Below, piece after piece: positions 24,740 to 32,867 of a stretch of 64,000 nucleotides of DNA (the first letter of the stretch is position 1; every line of letters begins with the position of its first letter). Source of the stretch: Maricaulis sp965242785 (GTDB lineage Bacteria > Pseudomonadota > Alphaproteobacteria > Caulobacterales > Maricaulaceae); NCBI GenBank assembly GCA_965242785.1, contig CBDETA010000002.1, forward strand, positions 1 to 64,000. Reading direction: 5' to 3'. Below the pieces are notes generated by a model. That model searched no databases. It was not told the DNA's origin and saw only the letters and a list, made by a program, of their open reading frames with translations. The position numbers and the translations under genes were made by a program.

Positions 24740-25525
24740 ATGTCGAAATTTCTGGGTTTGCTGCGGGCGATCATTCTTCCGCTCGGGTGGATCTGCGCAC
24801 TTTTGGCTCTCGCCACTCCGGTCTGGTTCCTGGTCGCGGCGTTGGGCACCAAGTGGGGATTTTTCGAGATCGGTTTCGGCCTCGACTGGATGACGCACAC
24901 GGCCGGGTTCAAACTCTTGCTGGCCTGCCTGGTGGCCGGCGCTCTGGCCGGCCTTCTGATGCTGGTGCACCGGGCGCTGGGCCGCGAGGCCTTCGGCGTG
25001 GTGACTTCGCCGCTGCTGGCGCTGGCCGTTGCGGCCGTGGGGCTGGGCTGGACCTGGCATATCAATGAGGCGCGGGCTGCCACCCCCCTATTGCTGGACG
25101 TCAGCTCGGACACGCAGGACCCGCCTTATTTCACGCCGGCCTTCGTTGCCCGGCGCAGCGTGCAGGATGAAAGCCTGGACTATGCCGCCAAGGACCTGGC
25201 CGAGCGTCAGGCGGCGTTCTACCCGGACCTGCGCACGGCAGGGGTCAGCCGTCCGCCGGACGAGGTGTTCCGCCTGGCGCTGGACTATGCCCATGAACAG
25301 CACTGGCGCGTGGGCACGGCCTCGGCGTCGGCCGGCATGTTCGAGGCCGCGGCGGAGAGTTTCTGGTTCGGCCTGCGCGACGATATTGTCGTGCGGGTGC
25401 GCGATGACGGCGCCGGCGGCAGCCTGGTCGATATCCGCTCGCTGGCCCGCCGGCCGGTGCATGATCTGGGTCGCAATGCGCGCCGGGTGCGCGATTTCCT
25501 GGCGGCTGTCTCAGCCGCCGGCTGA
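24740..25525 (+). CDS. DUF1499 membrane protein
   Basis: A 261-aa protein with three N-terminal hydrophobic segments (about 8-36, 57-78, 88-105) and a soluble C-terminal DUF1499 domain. The domain reads PDEVFRLALDYAHEQHW, AAAESFWFGLRDDIVVRVRDDGAGGSLVDIRS and ends with RNARRVRDFL. This is the common two-part layout of DUF1499 proteins. Function is unknown. Its last 15 bases overlap, tail to tail, the 3' end of the metallo-hydrolase gene on the other strand. Confidence 0.85.
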   Translation: MSKFLGLLRAIILPLGWICALLALATPVWFLVAALGTKWGFFEIGFGLDWMTHTAGFKLLLACLVAGALAGLLMLVHRALGREAFGVVTSPLLALAVAAVGLGWTWHINEARAATPLLLDVSSDTQDPPYFTPAFVARRSVQDESLDYAAKDLAERQAAFYPDLRTAGVSRPPDEVFRLALDYAHEQHWRVGTASASAGMFEAAAESFWFGLRDDIVVRVRDDGAGGSLVDIRSLARRPVHDLGRNARRVRDFLAAVSAAG

Positions 25526-26440
25526 GGCGGATTCCCGGGCCGGCAATGTGTAGAGGCTATCCAGCTGCGGTGTTTGCGCATTGCAGGCAACCCGCCCGGT
25601 TTTCACCATGTGGATGAGGTGCGCCAGCACCGAGTGGGCGGCGGCGGGATGCAGGCGCTTGTCGATGTCGGCATACATGCCCTCGACCATGTCGCGCACA
25701 CCGGTTCGGCCGGACGCGATCTGTTCCAGGATCTGCACCTCGCGCTGCAGGCGGTGGTCCAGATAGGCCTGGATGAAGGGGCGCGGTTCGTCGATCGAAG
25801 GGCCGTGCGTGGGCCACAGCCGGTCGAAATCACGGTCGCGGATGCGCGCCAGCTGTTCCAGATAATCGCCCATGTCGCCGTCCGGCGGGCTGATGACGCT
25901 GGTCGACCAGCCCATCACATGGTCGCCGGAGAACAGCGTGTTCTCTTCGGTCAGCGCGTAGCAGACATGGTTGGATGTGTGGCCGGGCGTGTGCAGGGCC
26001 TCGATGGTCCAGCCCTGGCCGGAGAAGACCTGGCCATCTTCGATTTCAACATCCGGTTGGAAACCGACATCATCGCCCGCCTCGAGGCGCACTTCGCCGC
26101 CTGCGGGTGCGGTGTTCTGCGGGCCGAAGCCATAGACTTTCGCGCCATGCTTCTCTGCCAGCGGGTGCGCCATCGGGGAATGGTCGGCATGGTGGTGGGT
26201 GACGAAGACATGGGTCACGCGCTCGCCGTCCAGTGCCGCGTCCAGGGCTTCGATGTGTCGGGGATCGACCGGGCCGGGATCCAGAACCGCGACCTCGCCT
26301 TGTCCGATGATGTAGACGCCCGTGCCGGTATAGGTGAAGGGGCCCGGATTGGGCGCCACCACCCGCCGGATCAGCGGCGACAGCGTGTCACAGCGGCCAT
26401 ACTCGAAATCGAAATCGCGGACAAAGGGAATGGCGGTCAT
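25511..26440 (-). CDS. MBL-fold metallo-hydrolase (LACTB2-like)
   Basis: A 309-aa protein. The zinc-binding motif is VTHHHADHSPM, with further metal ligands in LHTPGHTSNHVCY and FSGDHVMGW. The C-terminal winged-helix-like segment (HRLQREVQILEQIASG.. to LAHLIHMVKTGRV) is the LACTB2-type extension. Relatives act as ribonucleases or hydrolases on thioesters; the substrate is unknown here. The ATG lies two bases after the stop of the upstream ATP-grasp-like gene, so the two are translationally coupled. Confidence 0.87.
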   Translation of the reverse strand: MTAIPFVRDFDFEYGRCDTLSPLIRRVVAPNPGPFTYTGTGVYIIGQGEVAVLDPGPVDPRHIEALDAALDGERVTHVFVTHHHADHSPMAHPLAEKHGAKVYGFGPQNTAPAGGEVRLEAGDDVGFQPDVEIEDGQVFSGQGWTIEALHTPGHTSNHVCYALTEENTLFSGDHVMGWSTSVISPPDGDMGDYLEQLARIRDRDFDRLWPTHGPSIDEPRPFIQAYLDHRLQREVQILEQIASGRTGVRDMVEGMYADIDKRLHPAAAHSVLAHLIHMVKTGRVACNAQTPQLDSLYTLPARESASAGG

Positions 26441-26442
26441 GG

Positions 26443-27381
26443 TCAGGGCAGGGCCGGGCTGGGAGCTTGCTGGCGCAGGAAGTCGAGGAAGGCGTCGGCG
26501 AGGCGCCGGGTCACCTCTATCTTGTCGTTCAGGCGCATCGCCACCGGCGGGCCCATATCGGTCTTGTTGACGTCGACCACATACAGTCGGCCATCCTGCC
26601 GATCCCGCAGCACGTCCAGTCCGCCCCAGTCCAGCTTCATCGCCTCGGTGAAGCGGGCGAGCTGGTCCAGCTCATCGGGCGTGAAAACATCGCGGGTCTC
26701 GGCCAGTTCGACCTCGTCATTGGAATTGAGGAAGCGGTTGTCCACGCTGCGCCGCTTGCGCAGTACCAGCGGGATGCGGCCGGCCATGGTCGGACAGCGC
26801 AGGTCCTCGACCAGTCCCGTGCCTGTCGTGTTGTCGATCACGCGCTGGTAGACATGCCCCGGCTTGGCCGGGATCGGGCCTTCCACGATGCGGCCGTCAT
26901 GGGCGCCGTTGATCTCGGACTTCTCAACCATCGGGCCGGTCCATTGTGCCGGGTCGACGGCGAGGGAATAGCCGAAGCATTCCTCGAACACCCGGGCAAC
27001 ATGGCTCTTGGCAATCGACTGGCAGTCCCGGTTGATGACGCGGGCACCGGGCGGAACGGGAATCGGAGAACAGGTGGTGCAGTCATCGAACACGAACACG
27101 GCGTCGGCTTCGGCGGGGGTCTCTGCGATGCGGGCGCCGGCGGCGTGCAGCACGGACCAGATCAGATACCAGGGGCGGGGCCGGTCCGGCGTGAACCAGA
27201 TCTTCGGGCCCTGTCGGGAGGCGGCTTTCATGCGCCAGCCCTCGGCCACGAAATAGAAGGGAAACCAGGCCAGGACTTCGCCGACCAGTCCGGGTTCCAG
27301 GGGGAGACGCGCACCGGTCTTCTTGACGGTGACAACGCCGTCCTGGAACTCGAAATCTCGCCACCACAGCGCACTGTGCAT
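26443..27381 (-). CDS. ATP-grasp-like protein of unknown function
   Basis: A 312-aa protein. I do not recognise a named family. The C-terminal part has LDWGGLDVLRDRQDGRLYVVDVNKTDMGPP, with acid-then-Asn spacing like the metal-binding strand of ATP-grasp ligases. The middle has a Cys pair (FDDCTTCSP) and RVINRDCQSIAKSHVARVFEE. Coupled to the metallo-hydrolase. AGGAAAGG seven bases before the ATG at 27381 supports this start over one 14 codons upstream. A ligase or kinase role is inference only. Confidence 0.55.
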   Translation of the reverse strand: MHSALWWRDFEFQDGVVTVKKTGARLPLEPGLVGEVLAWFPFYFVAEGWRMKAASRQGPKIWFTPDRPRPWYLIWSVLHAAGARIAETPAEADAVFVFDDCTTCSPIPVPPGARVINRDCQSIAKSHVARVFEECFGYSLAVDPAQWTGPMVEKSEINGAHDGRIVEGPIPAKPGHVYQRVIDNTTGTGLVEDLRCPTMAGRIPLVLRKRRSVDNRFLNSNDEVELAETRDVFTPDELDQLARFTEAMKLDWGGLDVLRDRQDGRLYVVDVNKTDMGPPVAMRLNDKIEVTRRLADAFLDFLRQQAPSPALP

Positions 27382-27509
27382 GGATCGGCCTTTCCTGTTC
27401 GAACCGGGCCGCATCCTAGGCATCTGCAGAACACATGCAATTCACGCTGGATCACACGCGGCGCGGTTTTTGCGTGACCGGACGTGCGACCGATCAAGGG
27501 GAGGCGAAT

Positions 27510-27671
27510 GTGAACGCCGGGCAATTCCTAAGCAAGCGCCTGTTGCGGCTGGGCTGGCTCTTCCTGCTGCTGCTTTTGGTGCAGTTTTTTGTCAGTTCCG
27601 CGACAAGCGAGACAGGACTGTCCCGCACGGCTCACATCCCGCCTGCGGTAGCGGTATCGGACGGCCGCTAG
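27510..27671 (+). CDS. Possible small single-pass membrane protein
   Basis: A 53-codon frame with a GTG start preceded by GGGGAGG five bases upstream. It has a basic start (NAGQFLSKRLLRLG), one strong hydrophobic helix (WLFLLLLLVQFFV) and a polar tail. It lies between divergent neighbours 130 bases upstream and oppB 72 bases downstream on the same strand. Evidence is the ribosome site and helix only. The frame is open further upstream without a better start. It could be a leader of the opp operon. Confidence 0.4.
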   Translation: MNAGQFLSKRLLRLGWLFLLLLLVQFFVSSATSETGLSRTAHIPPAVAVSDGR

Positions 27672-27743
27672 CGGCAGAGGCTTCATTGACATCCGAGGTC
27701 CTGCATTGAAACTGCGCCAAACCTCGCAATTGCCGGTTCATTC

Positions 27744-28676
27744 ATGTTTGGTTTCGTTCTTCGGCGCATCGGCGTCGCCATCCCGACGATCTTGGTGATC
27801 ATCACGGTCGCCTTTTTCATGATGCGCGTCGCCCCGGGCGGTCCGTTCGACCTCGAACGTCCGATGCCGGAAGAGACCCGCCAGGCCATTCTGGCCAATT
27901 ACGGTCTCGATCAACCGCTTTGGCGCCAATATCTTGATTACATGGGAGATCTTGCCCAAGGCGATCTGGGTCCCTCGCTCAAGCTGCGCGACAAGCGGGT
28001 GTCCGAGATCATCGCCGAGGGATTCCCGGTCAGCGCCACCATCGGTGTCTTGTCCATGGGGCTCGCCATTGTCCTGGGCACGCTGTTGGGGGCGTTCGCG
28101 GCCTTGCGGCAGAACACGTCCGGTGACTTCACTATCATGACCTTCGCCATGGTGGGCATATCCATTCCGCCCTTCGTGATGGGGCCGATCCTGGCCCTGG
28201 TCTTCGGTCTCTATCTGGGACTCGTGCCGACCGGCGGGCTGGATCCGCGTTTCGGAATGACACCGGACCGGTTGATTCTGCCGGTGATCACGCTGGCCCT
28301 GCCGCAGATCGCCATTATTGCGCGCCTGATGCGGGCCTCGATGATCGAGGTCATCCGGTCCAACTATATCCGCACCGCCCGCGCCAAGGGCCTGTCCGCC
28401 TCCGCGGTGATCCTGCGCCATGCCATGCGATCCGCCGTATTGCCGCTGGTCAGCTATCTCGGCCCGGCCTCGGCCGCCGTGCTGTCCGGCTCGCTGGTGA
28501 TCGAGCGCGTCTTTCAGCTGCCGGGCATCGGCCGCAATTTCGTCGAGGCGGCGCTGAACCGCGATTACACCGTGGTGATGGGCGTGGTGATCATCTATGC
28601 CGCGCTGATCATCCTGCTCAACCTGCTGGCAGACCTGCTGTACGGCGTGCTCAACCCGAAAGTGAAGTACGAGTAA
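27744..28676 (+). CDS. oppB: Peptide ABC transporter permease (OppB/DppB type)
   Basis: A 310-aa inner-membrane protein with six helices. It opens with FVLRRIGVAIPTILVIITVAFFMMRVAPGGPFD. The EAA loop is IEVIRSNYIRTARAKGLSASAVILRHAMRSAVLP, and LSGSLVIERVFQLPGIG and RDYTVVMGVVIIYA follow. It forms the pore with OppC for oligopeptide uptake. The stop overlaps the oppC start (TAATG), so they are translated together. Confidence 0.93.
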   Translation: MFGFVLRRIGVAIPTILVIITVAFFMMRVAPGGPFDLERPMPEETRQAILANYGLDQPLWRQYLDYMGDLAQGDLGPSLKLRDKRVSEIIAEGFPVSATIGVLSMGLAIVLGTLLGAFAALRQNTSGDFTIMTFAMVGISIPPFVMGPILALVFGLYLGLVPTGGLDPRFGMTPDRLILPVITLALPQIAIIARLMRASMIEVIRSNYIRTARAKGLSASAVILRHAMRSAVLPLVSYLGPASAAVLSGSLVIERVFQLPGIGRNFVEAALNRDYTVVMGVVIIYAALIILLNLLADLLYGVLNPKVKYE

Positions 28677-29584
28677 TGAGCCTCACCCAGACCCCGCAGG
28701 AAAAGACCGAACTGCTGGAAAAGGCCGCCGCCGTCAGCGGCCGCTCGCTGTGGGATGATGCCCTGGCCCGCCTGCTGCGCAACCGCGCTGCGGTGACCTC
28801 GATGGTGATCCTGGGCATCCTGATCCTGCTGGCCACTTTCGGCCAGCTGTTGTGGGTGCATGAGTTCGACACCTTGTACCGGGATCGCGTCTCGATTCCG
28901 CCGACCTGGGATCATCTGCACCTGCTGGGCACCGACGCCCAGGGCCGCGACATGGTCGCGCGCATCCTGGTGGGCCTGCGCATCTCGCTGATCGTCGGCG
29001 TGGTGGCGACCATTGTCTCGCTGGTGATCGGTGTGACCTGGGGCGCGATCGCCGGCTTTGTCGGCGGCAAGCTGGACCAGGCCATGATGCGCTTCGTCGA
29101 CATCATGTACTCGCTGCCCTTCATCTTCTTCGTCATCATCCTGATGGTGGTGTTCGAGCGGAACATCCTCCTGATCTTCGTCGCCATCGGTGCGGTGGAG
29201 TGGCTGACCATGGCGCGTATCGTGCGCGGCCAGACGCTGGCCCTGAAGAACATGGAATTCGTCGAGGCTGCCCATGCCGCCGGTGTGTCGCGCTTCAAGA
29301 TCATCCAGCGCCACATCATCCCCAACGTGCTGGGCCCGGTGGTGGTCTATGTCACGCTGATGATCCCGGTGGTGATCCTGGCCGAGAGCTTCCTGTCCTT
29401 CCTGGGGCTGGGCGTGCAGGAACCGCTGACCTCGCTGGGCCGCCTGATTTCTGCCGGTGCGCAGGACATGGAGCCGGCGCCCTGGACGCTGATCGGCCCG
29501 GCCGTGGTGATGATGGTGACGCTGTTCTGCCTCAACTTCATCGGCGACGGGCTGCGCGACGCCATCGATCCCAAGGACCGCTGA
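28676..29584 (+). CDS. oppC: Peptide ABC transporter permease (OppC/DppC type)
   Basis: A 302-aa permease. An N-terminal cytoplasmic segment precedes the first helix (VTSMVILGILILLATFGQLLW). HLLGTDAQGRDMVARILVGLRISL is the family's periplasmic/second-helix signature. The EAA loop is MEFVEAAHAAGVSRFKIIQRHIIPN, and LAESFLSFLGLGVQEP is typical of OppC. It partners OppB. The ATPase genes oppD/oppF do not follow; a strong terminator comes 28 bases after the stop, and oppA is 1.5 kb away. Confidence 0.93.
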   Translation: MSLTQTPQEKTELLEKAAAVSGRSLWDDALARLLRNRAAVTSMVILGILILLATFGQLLWVHEFDTLYRDRVSIPPTWDHLHLLGTDAQGRDMVARILVGLRISLIVGVVATIVSLVIGVTWGAIAGFVGGKLDQAMMRFVDIMYSLPFIFFVIILMVVFERNILLIFVAIGAVEWLTMARIVRGQTLALKNMEFVEAAHAAGVSRFKIIQRHIIPNVLGPVVVYVTLMIPVVILAESFLSFLGLGVQEPLTSLGRLISAGAQDMEPAPWTLIGPAVVMMVTLFCLNFIGDGLRDAIDPKDR

Positions 29585-29612
29585 CCGGTTCCCGGGCACG
29601 CACAACAAAAAA

Positions 29613-29640
29613 GGCCGCCCGTCCGGGCGGCCTTTCTTTT
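29613..29640. terminator. Bidirectional Rho-independent terminator
   Basis: An 8-bp stem GGCCGCCC/GGGCGGCC with loop GTCC (29613-29632) is followed by TTTCTTTT on the plus strand and preceded by AAAAAA (29607-29612). It can therefore end both oppC (+) and the secreted-protein gene pair (-). Confidence 0.92.
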
Positions 29641-29660
29641 GTGTGGCCGGACGGGCCGGG

Positions 29661-30398
29661 CTATTCGCGGCGGGCGACGCGGATGGCGCGGCCCTGGCCA
29701 TTGACGCGCAGAAGATAGCTGCTCATCGCACCGCGCCGGATCTCGGCATAGTGCGGGCCATCCCCCCAGATGCGGACGGCGCCGTCATCGATCTGGCGCC
29801 AGACCTGGCCATTGGTCATGTAGAAGATGGTGGTGTTGTAGCCGACGGTGCGCGTGCGCTCGATGCGCATGGTGACCGTGTCGACATTGCCGTCATCATC
29901 GCGGGCCGTGACACGAACCTCCTCCTGCGCCAGCTCCTCGGCGTCGTCCGGCTCAGGCAGCACATCGGTGACCGGGCGCGCGGCGGGGGTCGGCGCAGGC
30001 GCTGCGGCGCCGGCATCGGCCATGACGGTGGGCGCCGTCGCCGCCGCCGGTGCGGTGCCGGCATCCGGCTCGACTCCGGCCAGGGCGTCATGCGGCGAGT
30101 TCCGGCGGTTGCCGAAGCTCGGCATGGTGATCTGCGGCAGGCTGGGCAGGTTGAAGCCGAAACTGTCGCGCTCGACGGCCTGAACGCTTTCGCGCGTTAC
30201 AACGACAATCTCGCCTTGCTCGCGAGCCGCTGCCAGAGTGCCGGAAGTTTCGTCGAAACAGGCCAGGCGCTGTTCGACATCGGCGATTGAACGGCAGGCC
30301 AGCACGCCGTCCACCGGATCGGCTGTCTGGGCCTGGGCGGCCGGAATGAGGAGGGCGCCAAGCGCGGCGGATACGAGAAGGCGGGAAGTCAGGGACAT
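29661..30398 (-). CDS. Secreted protein, tandem paralogue A
   Basis: A 245-aa protein with a signal peptide (cleavage near AAQA-Q). The mature N-terminus has a Cys pair (VLACRSIADVEQRLACFDETSG) also found in the adjacent paralogue. A Pro/Ala-rich linker follows (about 100-145), then a C-terminal beta-like domain: VTMRIERTRTVGYNTTIFYMTNGQVWRQ and MSSYLLRVNGQGRAIRV. No known function. ATG 30398 has AAGG seven bases upstream; an in-frame ATG at 30419 is also possible. It lies two dozen bases after paralogue B in one operon. Confidence 0.7.
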   Translation of the reverse strand: MSLTSRLLVSAALGALLIPAAQAQTADPVDGVLACRSIADVEQRLACFDETSGTLAAAREQGEIVVVTRESVQAVERDSFGFNLPSLPQITMPSFGNRRNSPHDALAGVEPDAGTAPAAATAPTVMADAGAAAPAPTPAARPVTDVLPEPDDAEELAQEEVRVTARDDDGNVDTVTMRIERTRTVGYNTTIFYMTNGQVWRQIDDGAVRIWGDGPHYAEIRRGAMSSYLLRVNGQGRAIRVARRE

Positions 30399-30421
30399 GG
30401 GGTTACCTTGCGAGGTCATGA

Positions 30422-31015
30422 CTATTGGATTCGTTCGGCGCGGAACCAGCGGCCGCCATTGTTCAGCCGCATGAAGTAGGAGCCCAGCGCACCGCCGCGA
30501 ATGTTCGCGGTCAGGCCCGGGCGCGCACCGCTGCGCACACCCTGGACCATGGTGCCGTCGGTCTGTCGCCATATCTGGCCATTGGCCAGTGTCACCTCGA
30601 CCCGGCCGGCCCGATTGATCGTCACCTCGGTGACGGCCAGACCCTCGATGCGCTCAATATCGCCGTCATCATTGCGGGTCACGACCCGGTCGGGCGAATG
30701 CGCCTCGGCATCCCCGGCCTCGGCGAGGGCGGCATTGTCACCGCGCAGGCGGGGCAGGGAGAAATTGGGAATCGACAGGCCGAAGGTGGATTCTTCCGCC
30801 GCCTCGATCTGCTGCCTGTCGACGGCCACCACATCCCCTGATTCGGATGCCGCCTGCAGTTCGGCGACGGCAGCGTCGAGACAGGCGAGGCGGGCCGCAT
30901 CCTCGGTGATGGCGCGGCAGGCGAACAGGGGCTGCAATGCCTGACCTCCAGCCTGTCCATATGCCAGTGGAGCAAAGACAAGCGGCGGTAAAGCAAATAG
31001 TAATCGGACGTTCAT
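30422..31015 (-). CDS. Secreted protein, tandem paralogue B
   Basis: A 197-aa protein with a signal peptide (cleavage near LAYG-Q). It shares with paralogue A the Cys pair FACRAITEDAARLACLDAAVAEL, the short Phe-Gly-Ile-Pro core (STFGLSIPNFSLP), the domain VEVTLANGQIWRQTDG and the ending GSYFMRLNNGGRWFRAERI. The linker is much shorter. Function is unknown. It is divergent from oppA with a 130-base intergenic region that should contain promoters for both directions. Confidence 0.7.
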   Translation of the reverse strand: MNVRLLFALPPLVFAPLAYGQAGGQALQPLFACRAITEDAARLACLDAAVAELQAASESGDVVAVDRQQIEAAEESTFGLSIPNFSLPRLRGDNAALAEAGDAEAHSPDRVVTRNDDGDIERIEGLAVTEVTINRAGRVEVTLANGQIWRQTDGTMVQGVRSGARPGLTANIRGGALGSYFMRLNNGGRWFRAERIQ

Positions 31016-31145
31016 ACGAAACCTGACATGCTTGGAATTTCGCAGACTATGCGATACCCGCTAGCCACTGTCGACCGGCTCGGCTTGTTCGGCTAGAACA
31101 GGAAGCAAGTTTCGTCAGTTACGCGTCGGAGGGGAGACCGATACC

Positions 31146-32774
31146 GTGATCCGCAAATCCATCCTCAACACCCTGCTCGTTGCCGCTTCGGCCCTGGCCC
31201 TGGCCAGCTGCGGAGGGGGCGGGCAGGCGCCGACCGATTCGGTCACCCTGCACCGCGGCAACTCGTCCGAGCCCTTGTCACTCGATCCGCACAAGGCCAG
31301 CGGGTCCTGGGAAAACAACATCATCGGTGACATGTTCATCGGCCTGTTCACCGAAGACGCCAACGGCCAGCCGGTGCCGGGCATGGCCGAAAGCTGGGAT
31401 GTCAGTGAAGACGGCCTGACCTGGACGTTCACGCTGCGTGAAGCCAGTTGGTCGGACGGCACGCCGGTTACCGCGGGTGACTTTGTCTACGCCTGGCGGC
31501 GCATCGCGTCTCCGGCGACCGGTGCGCAGTACGTCTCGATCCTTTACCCGATCGCCGGGATGGAAGCGGCCACGCGCGGCGAGATCCCGCCTGAAGAGAT
31601 CGGTGTTCGCGCGATCGACGATCGCACGCTGGAAGTCAGCCTGGTCAATCCGGCGCCTTACCTGCAGGGCCTCCTGACCCACTACACCAGCTTTCCTGTG
31701 CCGCGGCACGTGGTGGAGCAATACGGTGATGAATGGGTCCGCCCGGCCAATATCCAGGTCAATGGCGCCTACCGGCTGGAAGACTGGCGCACGAACAATT
31801 TTGTTCACCTGACGCGCAATGAAGGCTTTTTCGACAACGAGAATGTCTGCATCGACGACGTCTACTATTACCCGACCGTCGACAATTCCGCGGCCGGCCG
31901 CCGGGTCCGCAATGGCGAGCTGCACATCAACAACGACTTCCCGGGCCAGCAGCTGGACTTCCTGCGCCGCGAAATCCCGGACTACGTCCGTATCGCGCCT
32001 TACATGGGCACGATCTATTTCTCGGTGAACACGACCCTGGACCAGTTCGCCGACCCCAATGTGCGCAACGCATTGGGCATGGCGATCGACCGTCACTTCA
32101 TCGCCGACGAGATCCTGCGGGCAGGCTTCCAGCCGGCCTATTCGCTGGTGCCGCCGGGTGTGGCCAATTATCCGGGCGGCGTGCGCGCAGCCTGGGCCGA
32201 CACGCCGGTGGAACAGCGCCGCGCCGAGGCCCGTGCCCTGCTCGAGGCTGCCGGCTATGGTCCGGACAATCCGCTGCAGTTCGAATACACCTACCGGGCG
32301 ACGCGGGATAATCCGCGGGTGGCGCCGGTGGTGCAGAATGACTGGTCGGCGATCGCCGAATGGGTGCAGCCGGAACTGATCGTCAACGACACCCAGATCC
32401 ACTACGACAACCTGCGCGCCCAGGACTTCGAGGTCGCCGATGGCGGCTGGATCGCCGACTACAACGATCCCTACAACTTCCTGTTCCTCGGCGAGTACCG
32501 CTCGATCCCGATGAATTATTCGCGCTACAACAACCCGGAATTCGACGCCATGCAGACGGCGGCGAACATGGAGCTGGATCCGGAAGCGCGCGGTCGCATG
32601 CTGGCCCAGGCCGAACAGATGCTGATCGACGACATGCCGATCATCCCGATCGTCTATTACGTCTCCAAGAACCTGGTGAACCCGGAAGTCACCGGCTGGG
32701 AAGACAATATCGTCGACATCCACCGCACCCGCTACATGTGCCTGGCGAGTGTGCAGGAGACCGCCGAGGAATAG
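31146..32774 (+). CDS. oppA: Peptide ABC transporter substrate-binding lipoprotein (OppA-like)
   Basis: A 542-aa protein with a lipobox (L19-A20-S21-C22) and a glycine-rich tether. It is an SBP_bac_5 domain: LHRGNSSEPLSLDPHKASGSWENNI, AESWDVSEDGLTWTFTLR, TAGDFVYAWRRIASP, NVRNALGMAIDRHFIADEIL, GGWIADYNDPYNFLFL. It binds peptides in the periplasm for delivery to OppBC. The start codon is GTG, with GGGAG upstream. The gene is separated from oppBC by the two secreted-protein genes on the opposite strand. No ATPase gene is in view. Confidence 0.92.
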   Translation: MIRKSILNTLLVAASALALASCGGGGQAPTDSVTLHRGNSSEPLSLDPHKASGSWENNIIGDMFIGLFTEDANGQPVPGMAESWDVSEDGLTWTFTLREASWSDGTPVTAGDFVYAWRRIASPATGAQYVSILYPIAGMEAATRGEIPPEEIGVRAIDDRTLEVSLVNPAPYLQGLLTHYTSFPVPRHVVEQYGDEWVRPANIQVNGAYRLEDWRTNNFVHLTRNEGFFDNENVCIDDVYYYPTVDNSAAGRRVRNGELHINNDFPGQQLDFLRREIPDYVRIAPYMGTIYFSVNTTLDQFADPNVRNALGMAIDRHFIADEILRAGFQPAYSLVPPGVANYPGGVRAAWADTPVEQRRAEARALLEAAGYGPDNPLQFEYTYRATRDNPRVAPVVQNDWSAIAEWVQPELIVNDTQIHYDNLRAQDFEVADGGWIADYNDPYNFLFLGEYRSIPMNYSRYNNPEFDAMQTAANMELDPEARGRMLAQAEQMLIDDMPIIPIVYYVSKNLVNPEVTGWEDNIVDIHRTRYMCLASVQETAEE

Positions 32775-32867
32775 GCCATCCCGCGCCTTTTGGCGCGTGA
32801 TTGCTTGCCAGATCAGGCCCCGCCGCCCTAGCTTGAGCGAATCAGGTGCAGGCGGCGGGGCTTTTTC

